NCBI GenBank assembly: GCA_002633005.1
Contig: NMRA01000069.1
Span: 158,203 to 222,202, forward strand
Source of the DNA: Phoronis australis
Lineage: Eukaryota; Phoronida; Phoronidae
Direction: 5' to 3'
Length of the DNA stretch: 64,000 nucleotides
In this document: positions 31,680 through 43,619 of the stretch, piece by piece
Layout: the number at the start of each line of letters is the position of its first letter
How positions within the stretch are numbered: position 1 is the first letter of the stretch
Program-made: the position numbers and the translations under genes
The notes under the pieces: model-generated
What the model saw: only the letters and a program-made list of their open reading frames with translations
What the model was told of the DNA's origin: nothing
Databases searched by the model: none

Positions 31680-34600
31680 TGAAACAGGCTGAAATCGGAA
31701 AATATTCATAAAATTTACGTTCTGTCACATAAACGTAACATGTGACAAATTTTATATAAACCTGGGGTGCGGTGCCATCAAGCTTCATTGTCAAATTATA
31801 TGGTTGTATACAATATGTTACTGAAATCTCAAGGCAAAAACTCGCCTGTGCGTTACTGCTTCGCGATCGTCAAAGTGGGAACTTGATTAAAATACAATTT
31901 CGACTATATAAATTACGTGAAATCCTCACTTATTTTTTCCAAATAGAGGCTCTAAGATGTTTAAGTTCTTCAATGTGCAGTCGGAATTAACAGCAGGTTA
32001 AGTCCAAATCTGCACAACGAGAAAAATCTTTAGAAGAACACACATGTTGCTGTCACGTGACGTTTGTGTTGAAGGTCGTCTACAATTGTGTGAGAAGTCA
32101 GCGAGCACGTGCATGTATTCAGTGTTCCAACCGCCAGAGTTAAACGCAATGTAACGATCTAGGTGTGCATTTAGCTAAAGAAATTAACATAAGCAGTAAC
32201 GTAAAGCGTGTTTCATTAAGAACTCGCTGGTATCATCTACTATTAATACGTTTGAAATTGTCTCGGTAAGGCCGAATATACTAATGTCATTGAGTCGCTG
32301 GGTGACTGGTTGCGCGGCAGTTCTGGGAGATTCAGGTATAAGGGTGCGGAGTTGTTCACTGCCAGTGTGTCATTTTATCAGATATTGGACGTATTTTTTT
32401 ACCCTATTAAAAACGTTCAGAAATTGGTGGCAAAATTTATTTCTTGCCAATGGTATGCTACCCTTGTTCAATAGGTTGCTCGTGTACGTTGAATGTCTGC
32501 GATAACAGGTATGTTGCGTACGCTTCCTGGCCACGTGCTTTTAGCACCAAGTACATTTTTATTCGTGAGGGCACTTGCTTATATTTTTGCTTAACTAGAA
32601 GTTTCTTTCAAGATGACGGATATGGCGAATTTTCACCCATTTTCAATCGTTCTGGGGTGCCATTTTGAACGGGAAGAGCAAGTGACGTGAATTTTTGCAT
32701 GCGGATTGTTTTAGGTATACTCTTTCAAATGTTTAACATTATTTGCCAATCTTACCGTTTTTTGAGTTATATTCCTTCAAATTTCAAAAGATGCAAAATT
32801 TGAAACTTTTTGAAAAATCTTTTGAACTTTGTATAACTACAGTTTAGATGGAGTTTTCAACGGTCTTTCAGAATACAATTTCCATTTTTCGCTAGAACGT
32901 CTCATTTTTTAAATATTTAGGATATTTTGTCGACGCTGTTCCTTTGTTGGCTGATTTTGTCTGCTCCGTTTGATTCGCCTAAAATTCACACACAACCTCT
33001 GACTCGTAAAGGGCTCGAAGGCCTTGTTTTTCTTCATGATCAAATTCAAGATGGCTGACGTGGCGGCCATTTTGTTTCTTATTTCAAGTTCCAATGCTCA
33101 GAGAGACCGCAATTTAATATGTGAACGGCTGAAAACCCAAACGATTATTGTACTGGACGTGTGCTCTAGATGTTTAGGAAACTATTTACTTCCAATAAAA
33201 AATGGTGGAATTATTGGCAATTGCGCAGGGGTACCTCGATTTCGGGCTAAAATGTTTTCTCCTGTAGAGAGACCGATACTATTTTTAATTGTTCACGTTG
33301 TCCATTATATGCCAACATGTGGTCTCCTGTGCTATTTTATCTATATCCATCTACATGTGTTAAGCAGTCCGTATCATCGATCGAAACGTGGAGAGTACGT
33401 GTATTTTATTATATTATAGTACCGACGCTCGTCGTTTTATTTTACTAGTTTTACTATTTTAAGCTTTTCTGATAACTTAAGTTTACCAAAAAACTTAAGA
33501 GCTCATGAAAACTTTAGTTTTTACAATTCAAAATACTTAAGTTTTTTACTTGAACCTATTTGTTGGCTAGTAATTGATTTGCAAATGTCCATGCGGGTTC
33601 TTTGGACTGAGGCCTCGTGGTTTTAGTCAGTCTTCAATCGGAGTTTGTGAAATGTGGCTTTACTGATGGGATAATTAAAATATATGATTAAACTGCAGTC
33701 GCTGGTCTGATTATTTAGTATTTAATGCGAGCCCGTGACAAAAGCGCGGAATTGAAACTTCGGGAGATTACAATTTACATGTGCGGTAACATGACGGCAG
33801 CAAATGCCGGATCTTTTAGTAATAAAACTTGCTCAAAATTAGGCCTTCTCGGAGCTTAGAAAGCGATACAATGCAGTACATCAGATGACTCTGGGATCAG
33901 CGGACCCTCCTACTGAAGTCGAAAATTTTCCCACGAGAAGATTGTAATTGTTATCGTTCATGAATTTATTATAAAATGAAAGTGCACCAGAAAATAATTA
34001 CATTACAAAAAAGCATTCCTGGGACACATCAGGATCAAAGTCGAAATACCATACATAATTCCTACTGCATTGAATGAATTTACATTTCACTCTGACCATC
34101 AAACTGAGCAGCAACTGAGTTTAAAACGCCAGCAGCCAAATGATGTTGTTCATTAATGTGAGGGGCTGCTAAGCTATATGTGTCATAAGTTCTGACACAA
34201 CACCAATACTGTACCTTCTGATGCGGCCACGCAAGTAAATGTTGTTTTTACAAAGGTTTTGGGGGTTTATCAAACACGAAATCCAGCAAGAAACCATATC
34301 ACTTTGTCAAGAACATTCCAAAACAAGCAGTGTCTATGCAATCATACTGCACTCCTATTGGTTAACCGCTCTTGGTCGGCTTACCGTCTAACCAAAACAT
34401 TTACAAATGTACACCTCTAAGTGGCCAATGCTCGACTAACTGCCCTCTCCCAAATTCTTCAATCAAAACAATCTTAAAGGTGCGGCGTCTTTGCGGAAGC
34501 CCGTTTAACCAGAAGTTTGCATCGAGTATGTTAAAATACACTACATATTACTCATGGGCGCAGGAACTGATGCGCCCTCTCTGACGGCCACAGGACCAAC

Positions 34601-36090
34601 CTTGTGCACAAAGTAAGACAAAAAAGCATTTTGAGGCATCTACAATGCAGCAAATGAGCTTTGAATTGTCAAAATTTGAGTCCCCACCCAGACTGCCTAC
34701 GGGAGGATTGACCCTCCAGTATCATCCTCATTGCTGACTTTGTGGCTCGTCTATTCGCCGAGACAACACGAAAATGCTGGTACTGGGTGCGATCACTCCG
34801 TTCTAGACGGCATGTTACTACATGGTCTGCATTCTGACGATTTTAATATTTGACTCTTGCACGTGAGGTCCTAACTTACCCAACTGATCGTTAAGTAAAA
34901 CCCTCATCCGCGACTTTAGTTTTGAAGCGTCCAACTTGGGAGAAATGCCCGCCATATCGTTTTATTAGTTTCCCAGATCAAGTACCATGCGCGTTAGTCG
35001 GCATAAATGAGGTAGTGTTCACTTGTAAGTTAGGGAGATGAGAAATTTTGGAGAAATGCGCAATTTAGGAAACCCCACAGAACCACACCAATAACCTTGC
35101 AACTTCTGCTAGCGAACACATTGCGTATCTGGAAAACCGTTTCCCCTGCTATTAGAGGCACTTTGTTGCCGGTGTATAGCTGCAATTTGGGACACCCACC
35201 CATTTGAAGAGTGGACTCGAAAAGGGGCCTATTTGTAAGGAACATCTAGGGTTATGAAAAATCGCCCATTCTTTTCTCTATTAATAGTATCATTTATTGT
35301 GCATCATAGTCTTTGCCTACTCATACATAAATACATAAATTCAAACGTATATTCAGAGAGCAGTTCTTCTCTTAAGAGTCACTGCATGAGAACGTCAGGT
35401 AATTTGTAATATTATGGGAATATGACATGTCACGAATTTTAAATTTGATATAGTATACATATCACTTAGGGTGAATTGGCTACAAAAATATAAAAATTAG
35501 TTTTGTCTTTCGTCACTTTGTAAATATATACCAAATAACTAAATCGGGTGAAAAAATGGCTGTAACCCCTTGTGCGCGACTGTTGAAAATGCCCAATTTT
35601 TCCATGGGAATTAAACCACGTTGCAGGCGTTTAAGAAATAAAAAAATGATTGAGTTATATAAAATTATCCTTTTTGTAATTGAGAATGCCAAAAATAAAT
35701 CAGAATGACGTATTTTGATATTTTTAAGGAACTTTTGAATGCCTTGCCTCCACGGGCCAAAAACAGCTACCAGTTTCGACCTATATAGAGGCCTATGTAA
35801 TTCAAGTGCGCAAAAACGCACACCACCCACACATGGGTTCTGTGATAGCTACAGCTCTCTAGTCTTTGACAAGATATCTTTATTTCCGTGGACAGCACCG
35901 TTCTTAATTCTCGAATTTACACTTTAGCGAAGGCACTTTCACCTTGTCGTTGTTGCACAGTGATGCAACAAAAATGCTAAAATTCAATGGCTTCCGAAGC
36001 CATAAACTATCCAAAAATTTCGTAGTTTTCTGTGAAGAAGTTAGACATTTTAAATAAAATTATTTTAGGTGTTGACCATTCAACCTAAGA
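31680..36090. other. Long stretch without a supported gene
   Basis: Short frames only. 33024-33419 holds a 131-codon ORF that begins in a CAAGATGGCTGACGTGGCGG stretch. It has no family features and is overlapped at its start by an open frame on the other strand. 33480-33550 is rich in ACTTAAG words. No gene is called. Confidence 0.45.
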
Positions 36091-36099
36091 GTAAAACTA

Positions 36100-38100
36100 A
36101 GCTATATTTCGAAAAAATCCGTGACATGTCATGTTCCCGCATCTGCCTGACTTTCCCATGCAGTGACTCTTAAAGCCGTAGCCTTCTGAACATACAATGC
36201 AAGGCGCTGGATACTGTCATGTTTTTTCTGTTGGAAGAACCTAACAAGAGAATAGTTAACATTCTGAACCTCTGGTAGAAGATTTCTTCTAAGGTCTCCA
36301 AGAACAGAGTAATTAACAATTGTCTCCCTCATTCATAGCGAGCCCTAGCATTCGACGTTTTAATACTAAATGTCAGAGCGTATTTACAAAAGTCATTATG
36401 AACTTTTTCAATATATTCACACATTGATGTTCCCCATATTTCTGTCCCACATGTTAATATGGGCATTATCATTGAGTCAAAAACTTTTAAATGCACTGCA
36501 TGGGAAATATAGTTAAATTTTTATAGAGTGACTTACTTTTCGAGCTTGGCTTGCAAGTACTCTACAACACTTAGTCCATTTAAGTCTGCTGGAGAATGTG
36601 ACTGCAAGGTATTTGTAGTACAATGTGGTGTCTAGTTTCTTGTCGCCAAAAAAACACCTTTCAGTATTTGAAAGTATCCCCCTCGCTTAAATACTACAAC
36701 ATTAATTTTCTCCAAATTTACTTGCAAATTTCAGTCTCGATAAAACTGTTCGAAGACACCGAGATTCATCTGTAGCCCAGCAACAGTATTCGACACCAGC
36801 ACTAAATCATCAGCAAAAAACAGAGAACCTATATCAAAACCCGGAGAGACACTTACATTGTATACCTCTATCTACATTTTCTCTAATATCAGACACTAGT
36901 GTGCAAAAACCGAGAAGAGCCAGGGACTTAAAACACATCCTTGCAGGACGCCAACTGCACAGTTAAAATAGGGCGTGATCTGTGACTACCATAACTCGAT
37001 ATTTTATAGAATCGCACATGCTGCGCAAAATGTTAAACATTTTTCCATGGAAACCTTTGGTTAAAAGGGCATAAAATAAACGGGAAGTGTCTACACTATC
37101 AAACGCCTTACTAAAATCAACGAATGCGCAATATACTTTCCCCTTCCGTTTCTGGATGATCCTATGTAGGTTAAAAATGTTATCGATTGTAGGGTACCCT
37201 GCCCGAAAGCCTGCTTGTTCTTCCGGGATACATTTCGTGTTATTCGACCATTCAACTATACGAGAATAAAGAATACTTGTAAACATTTATTGATACTATC
37301 TTTAACGGAAATCCCTCTATAATTAATTGAATTAAATCTGTCTCCATATTTGTAACACGGCACAGTAATACTTTTGACCATTGGGATGGATAGTGCCCGG
37401 TATTGAAAATTCTAAAAAGTTTGTGGAGAAGTTCTACTAGTGTCTCAGGAAAGCACCTATAGAATTCTTCTAAGGAAGATTTATTAATCTTTAGTTTGGT
37501 AATGACCCCTACTATTTCATCTGCGCATATATCGGCATTTAGTTCATCCACGTCAAAGGCACTGGTTACGTCACGCTCACTGTGCGTGTGACTACAACGC
37601 TCACACTGTACGTCATGCACATCAAGAATCTGTCTAACTAGGTCATAAGAAGTTTCACTGCGACCCTCTGTTCTGTTAATATCAAACTGGTTACTGAAAT
37701 ATCTAAACCACTCCAATTCAGTAATATTATTATTATCAGGCTCTGAAGTGTGTACTGGCTCTGATAGGCTTTGTTTTATAACATTTCAAAATCTAATAGG
37801 ATTCCCCGGACCACTGACTCACATAACTCACTTTGTTTATCGGCATTTTATCGCTTTTTCCTCTTCTTACATAATTTTTTTGTATTCATTCCTACTAGCA
37901 AGATAATTTCTCAGGTCTAAGTCACTCCGAGACAGCCTAAATTTTCGCTGTAGAGCCTTCATTTGTAGTTTCATCTCTTTACATTCACTGCCAAACCATG
38001 TTTTAATAACACCACCCTTAATGGAGTTTGATTTCATAAGCCTTACTTTTTTGAAAGTATTCGTGCACAAGCGTTTTTTAACAAAAAATCTGCAAGAAGA
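36100..38100 (-). pseudogene. LINE reverse transcriptase remnant, about 2 kb
   Basis: Reading the minus strand from 38080 downward: a post-endonuclease segment (FGSECKEMKLQMKALQRKFR), a linker with WFRYFSNQFD and ADEIVGVITKLKINKSS, then RT blocks FPETLVELLHKLFRIF, PEEQAGFRAGYPTIDNIF, AFVDFSKAFDSVD (about 37130-37092), GVLQGCVLSPWLFSVF and the FADDLVLVS box at about 36817-36795. Nearer 36330-36130 are C-terminal pieces (NYSVLGDLRRNLL). Several frameshifts and deletions separate the blocks. The endonuclease is missing, as in 5'-truncated LINEs. I do not assign a clade beyond the CR1/L2/RTE-like assemblage. Confidence 0.8.
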
Positions 38101-38109
38101 GTGTTACAT

Positions 38110-40250
38110 TTCTGCAAACCAAACGTGTGAGTAGTTTTTTTTATTAATGTTTATTACGAAATCTTCAGAATACAATGAATATACATAACCCAGAATGCGC
38201 CAAGAGGCATTAGATCTGGGTAAAAAAATACAAAGAAGTCTATACACAATTATTATATACGAATACATAAATAAAAAACTGATGCTAAGAATACAATGAT
38301 ATATGACAACGAATGAAAATTATTATCCACTCACACAAAGAGATTTAATGTTATAAAGAAATTCTGATACTATTTCAAATAAAACCTTATTTTCGTTTGA
38401 ATTAAGTTCTTGACATCCATATAGAAAGAAATTTGTCGTACAATTGCGGAATTTCAGAATATTTTTTATAAACATTGGGGTATTGTTCGAGTGCCTGGAA
38501 GAGCTGTACCCTCTCCTCCTTGCATACAAATGTACCTCACAAGCAAAGAAAACATGAGTAGTGAAACTGAATCTTTCTGAAAAGTTCTTGAGTTAAAACT
38601 GCTTAAATGAACTCATTTTGGGAATAAATCGGAAAGGCACCGTTTCCTAATGAAACTGATAGTGAAAGAGAATCCCATATCATCGACGTGTCTCGTATTT
38701 CTTTTTTATAGGAGTCTCTCCATTCCCGAATCTTTCAACTTAAGACTCAACTTGTGAGGAAATGCACCATGAAAAAAGTTCAACTTGTCCGTGAGGACTG
38801 GGAGAATGCTTATATGCTGTAGATTATTTGTGAGTTATGGTAGTCATCATTTTGGGTCATGCGCTAACGGGTTTTTCAGATTAACTCCACTATGCGATCT
38901 GTGATTGTAGTAAATGTGGTTACGACACTAGTGAAATCGACTTTGCGTCGTTTACCCGCCCTGGGTCTCCCAACTGTAAGCCCTCATACCAAACGTTTCA
39001 TTTCATGCAGACAAAAGCCGGGGAAATTCACACTAGTTGTAGCAGAATTGAGTGGAAAAAATACAAAACAGCAATCGATGTTAGTGACCGATTGATACAA
39101 TAGTTTTCGAGCTCAACAAAGACTTCCCGGTGGCAACCAGGACATACATGTACAAATTGTGTGTACGAGAAAAGGACGATGACGTCTACGGCATCAACGC
39201 CTCTATACAAATTGCTCAAGAAAACATTTTTCTCAAGAAACTATAAAATCACGTGGTATCAATTGCTCTCTTTTTGACTTGAAGGTGTACAACATTAAAC
39301 TAACCCTTGGGGGTTGTAGCTGAGACGTGGCAATGTTTCTCTACTCCGCCAAAGTCACAAACTTGACGTTCAATGCCAGCGATGTCTGCTTTTCCGGTGA
39401 CAAAATTTAAAGATATGCTAAGACACTGCGTGAGGGCTTCGCTAGACTTTTTTCAGTAAGTGCGCACCAACTCCGTAGTAGAAGACATTATGTCCACGCA
39501 TGTGCTAAAGGCAAGTTGTGTAATCTGAGCATCACAGTTCTGACACCGGGAGGAATATGTGATGTTCATTTTGTGCTAAGGCTTCAGCATGCATAAATAT
39601 CACCACACAAAATGAACTCCACGTTCAAAAATTGCGTTAACTACCTGGATTTTCTGTAATGCAAATGCTGCACCTCGCCGGTATCGAACACAACTTTCCA
39701 TTTCTCTGAAACGGCCAGTGTGTTAAGATGCGTCGCTTGTAAAATGAAGATAAATTTAGCAATTCACTGCAACTTACCTGCTTCTACCACCATGAGGACT
39801 GAAAACCAAATGACAAAAATCGCCAACACTTCCTTCATTATTAGTGTAGCACATTGGTCATCAGGGCGGAATAAACGCATCTCGGAACTTGTTTTACCTT
39901 CACGCAAACACCTATGTTGAAAATGTGCAGCATGTGGACAGCAGCAGGGATATACTTAGCCACTCGCCCAGTCGGCAATGCGAGTAATAATGGTGCTGAG
40001 CAAGTAGAAGTTTACTTGACGATTTTCCAGGCTGCAATCAAATTTTAGAGCACAATAAATACTCTATCGTTTTCCAGATGAAAGTTAATAATTTTTCTCT
40101 TCCTGTGCTGTTTTATGATGAATTTATGATTAATTTTGGCCCCCGTCTCGATGCCTCCAGCATTAAAACCATCAACTCAGTGCGCTCCTACCGAGTCAGT
40201 AGATATTAACCGCTACGCGATTCGAGAGACAAAAGGTCAAAGCGATTGGT
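38110..40250. other. No supported gene
   Basis: Short frames only on both strands and no recognisable domain or splice pair. Confidence 0.4.
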
Positions 40251-40259
40251 CCTTCCTCT

Positions 40260-40856
40260 GGTGGTTCCCTCGCTTGTCACCTACGTGCCTAGCCAGCACG
40301 CAAATAACACGCAGTAGCACGCGCTTTACCATTGGCTGGTGTAACCTCGGCAGTCATTGGTTAGCTTTACAACAACGAGAAAAAATAGCGGACTACGAAC
40401 CCTTTTTGCCTTGTCGTGCAAGTGGCGTAGCAGCAACAATTTGGTTTCTGCAGTAATGTTTAATAGCCGCGTGCTTGAAGCACATACATGTACATGTACA
40501 ATAAACACATATTTGGCCAATTTAACCGGTGCGGTATTATTCATACTGTATAAATACAGGACAGTATCGTAAACAAATGTCATCGACAGTAGAAAGAGGC
40601 ACTCCAAAAGGGCGCAACCACAATTTCTGGATTCAGATTTCATGAAAATATATTTTAAGCACTGATTTGTCTGTACAACAGACCACATTTACACTTGCTC
40701 CATCAAGCACGCAGCTATTAAACATCACTGCAGAAACGAAATACTTGCTGCGACGCTACTTGCATGACAAGGCTAAAAATCGTTCACAGTCCGCCATTTT
40801 TTCACGGTGTTGCAAAGCTAACCAATGACTGCTGAGTTACATCAACCAATGCTAAC
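40260..40856. repeat. Foldback element with arms of about 140 bp
   Basis: The left arm (about 40320-40465) contains CATTGGCTGGTGTAACCTCG, CAGTCATTGGTTAGCTTTAC, GCCTTGTCGTGCAAGTGGCG and CTGCAGTAATGTTTAATAGC. The right arm (about 40715-40856) is its inverse, from GCTATTAAACATCACTGCAG to ACATCAACCAATGCTAA. The loop has CATACATGTACATGTACA. The left arm and loop recur at 46900-47320. Confidence 0.8.
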
Positions 40857-41671
40857 TCCTTAAAGTGGCACTGAACAGTTAGGTTGCGGCCGCGGCCATG
40901 TTGCACTGCCAACATATTAAAATTTTGGGGTAGGCCAAGTTTGGAGGCATTTTGTAGGTGGGCATTGCATGTAAGCTTAGTAAATGTGGTTTGTTTTTGT
41001 ATTTGTGAACATGCTGAGAATAAAAAAGGCCACTTTCTCGGCTGTAGCTGCACTCTTCTTCAAGATGGCGGCCCCCGGTTGCAATTGTGCATTACTGGGT
41101 AGCGACTGAGAAATAGGCTGCGATTTTAGGTAGCCCTCAAACAAGCCAGAATTGCCAAAAGATTAGTTAGTTGACAGTATTTTTGGACCACATTTTCTGA
41201 ATTTGTAGGAAATTTGCTTTCAGAATCTAATGTTGGTTTTAGTCGTGTATCGGCAGAGAAGTGGTGTTTTTGGGTGAAAAGTGCTGATTTTGCACTTTTT
41301 TGCCCCTATTTTTCTTTTTCGAGCTTGGTTTTCAGTGGGAGTGAAAAGGTCAAAAATACAAGAGAGAATAAAGTTTCTGCGCTCATCTGTGGGCCGTTTT
41401 ATGTGAAATAACTGAGAACATGTCATTCTTTGCATCCTGTATTAGACAGAGTGAAGAAAAGGTGACAAATCAAGTGATGTGTGTTTTGCTGGGCGAAATC
41501 CAGAGAGAACTCTTCTGTGCCTCCTTATTGTACGGTGTAATTTTAACCAAGATTATTTAAAATATATAACATCGAAAACACAAATAAATAACAGTGATAG
41601 GCCTTGTTATCGTTACTGGCAAACTAAAATAAATATACATTTTGACGTGGCAAAGTAGTTACCCACCGTAT

Positions 41672-41770
41672 TCTAGACCGCGAGAGGACTTTGGAGAATT
41701 ATGGTCCAAGGGGCGTTAGCCCCGGGAGCGATAATTCTCCAAAATCCAAGAGGACTCTAGATAGGGGGGA
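41672..41770. repeat. Inverted repeat around a GGGGCGTTAGCCCC core
   Basis: TCTAGACCGCGAGAGGACTT and TTGGAGAATTAT on the left are matched inverted on the right by ATAATTCTCCAA and AGAGGACTCTAGA. The centre holds GGGGCGTTAGCCCC, itself palindromic. It looks like a small complete MITE. Confidence 0.65.
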
Positions 41771-42302
41771 TAACGACTGAGAGAACATGTAATAATTAAT
41801 TCATAACAAGTACTGAACTAGAAACATTGCAATGAATCGATCTCCCTTTATCGTTTCGCCTCGGCTTTGTAACTACTTTCTACAGGTATGTCAGTGGTCT
41901 CGGGTCGGAGGTCGTGACCTTTCAAAAAAATCCGAGTTATTTCTGTCAAAGTAATGTTTTTACTCAAAACCAATTGAAAATTTAAACAAAACAGAAATAA
42001 AGTGAATCTATAAATTAAGTTTTAGCAAACTAATTTAGCTAGTTATTATGCGTGGCTTCTACCGTGAAAATATCGTCTGCTAAAATAGGTAACCACTGGT
42101 AACTGAGTATAATGCCCCAGTCAAAGGATCCCGACGACACGATACCCGCATTCAAATTGGAGATCGATGATTTACAAGTGAGAGAAAATGAGAGATAAAT
42201 TTCACTGAATTAAAATATCGTTTTTATTGAAGTTATGCGTCTTGATTTTTATAGCGTATACACAAAACTGTAAATGTCGGTGCAATGCCGTTTGTTGAGC
42301 TT

Positions 42303-42530
42303 GTGAATAAAACAACAAGAATGGATCAACTGAAATTTTCGGATGTAATGACGTCCTTTGTCAACAGAAACAGAAATAAAGTAAAATCAAACAACACTCT
42401 ATGATAATTGACATTTAAGATATGGTGTAATGAATATAGTGTTGTTTGATTTTACTTTATTTCTGTTTCTGTTGACAAAGGACGTTATTACATCCGAAAA
42501 TTTCAGTTGATCAGTTCTTGTTGGTTTATT
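42303..42530. repeat. Foldback element, second copy of the 13277 family
   Basis: The arms are nearly perfect: GAATGGATCAACTGAAATTT, TCGGATGTAATGACGTCCTT and CAACAGAAACAGAAATAAAG on the left, their inverse on the right, ending CAGTTGATCAGTTCTTGTTG. Its right flank (42530-42630) is the inverse of 13180-13285. Confidence 0.8.
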
Positions 42531-42682
42531 TACCTATTTATATTCTACATTTCGTGAAACAATAGTATCCTTTTGGAGGATCTGGATCGCCTCATTTAGT
42601 TTCAGATCTATTTTCTACGTTATTGAGCTTGTGATTATTGCGTGTGCTCTTTTAAGTATTCCATTTTCACGTTCGATGACTT

Positions 42683-42800
42683 CAGCTGCTGAGTGGTGCA
42701 GTGGTAAAGACGACGACTCGAAACCATAGACATCACATAGACCGAGCGCGCACCACTCAGATAGATGGAGCTCGCGTTGTCAAAATGACGCCATATTGGA
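42683..42800 (+). repeat. tRNA-like head interrupted by the ATAGACATCACATAGACCG repeat
   Basis: GAGTGGTGCAGTGGTAAAG resembles a tRNA D-arm and Pol III A box, so a SINE head is likely. After GACGACTCGAAACC the sequence changes to the short repeat also seen at 26232, up to GACGCCATATTGGAGAGTGC. Confidence 0.45.
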
Positions 42801-43067
42801 GAGTGCTACACAGGACAAAAATGGCGGGAAACACTGGGAGCCCTACAGCATCAATTAGAAAATTCGGGGGCTTGCAGTGTTATGCCTGCAGCTAAAGAAT
42901 TGCAACTTAAAAAGTTTTTTGGTCTGGCCATTGAGTCAATGATGGTTTGTTTGGTTTGAACATGTAGTTTAGTGGTGCTGCCACTAGGTTTTTTTCGCTT
43001 AGGGGCCTTTTTTGCTTTACAAAATATGCGCAAAAAGCAAAGAGCATAGTAACCAAAATATCAAACG

Positions 43068-43290
43068 ACTGAATTACGCATCGGACCATTAGTATACCCA
43101 AAATACAGAATTTTCCACTAGAAACCGAGTGGAAATATACCCAACAGAGCCGGTGTAGCATTAAATAATGACCTCGTGAAAATGACCAGGTTTAGTTTTT
43201 TCACAAGGTCTAATTTTAATGTGAAAAATTTTCAGACCAAGAAAAAATGACCTGTGAAAACCTGTCTTGTCATTATTCAACAATTTGCCC
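43068..43290 (-). repeat. Inverted copy of the 27290 repeat
   Basis: Carries the blocks listed for 27290-27520 on the opposite strand: CCAAAATACAGAATTTTCC, AAACCGAGTGG, TAGCATTAAATAATGACCTC, ACAAGGTCTAATTTTAATGT, CTTGTCATTATTCAAC. Small indels separate the two. Confidence 0.7.
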
Positions 43291-43309
43291 GCACCAGGGG
43301 GTTGGGATC

Positions 43310-43600
43310 AGGGGAGGATCCAGGATTTTGAGTTAGGGAGCCAGGGCACAGGAATAACATGAATTTCACCACATGCGCGCGCCCAGCCTAAGATGTAAGG
43401 ATGCAGGGTTCTTGAACTTTTGGATTTGTTGGCCCTATTATTAAAAAAAAACGTAAACGGGGTTTGTTCGAGGCCCCCGAGCCCCCTGGGTGCGCGCATA
43501 TGCTAGTCAGCCATTCCCACCCCAGACTGCCAAATGATACCTTGGAGAATTTTATGGGGGGCATGGTCCCCTTGCCCCCCAAAAAAATCCGCCACTGGGG
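43310..43600. repeat. GC-rich element bounded by GGATCC-type inverted ends
   Basis: Begins AGGGGAGGATCCAGG and ends AAAATCCGCCACTGGGG, which are rough inverses. Internal runs (GGGGGGCATGG / CCCCTTGCCCCCC) add symmetry near the right end. The ATCCGCCACTGGG word is shared with the SINE tail at 11075, but the interior differs. Confidence 0.5.
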
Positions 43601-43619
43601 ATAAACAGACATGTTACCC

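Noticed and set aside
33024-33419. 131-codon plus-strand ORF
   Set aside because: No recognised domain. Its first part is also open on the other strand and begins in an AAGATGGCTGACG word common in repeats. No splice or codon evidence.
35513-35830. 105-codon minus-strand ORF
   Set aside because: AT-driven composition and no family pattern.
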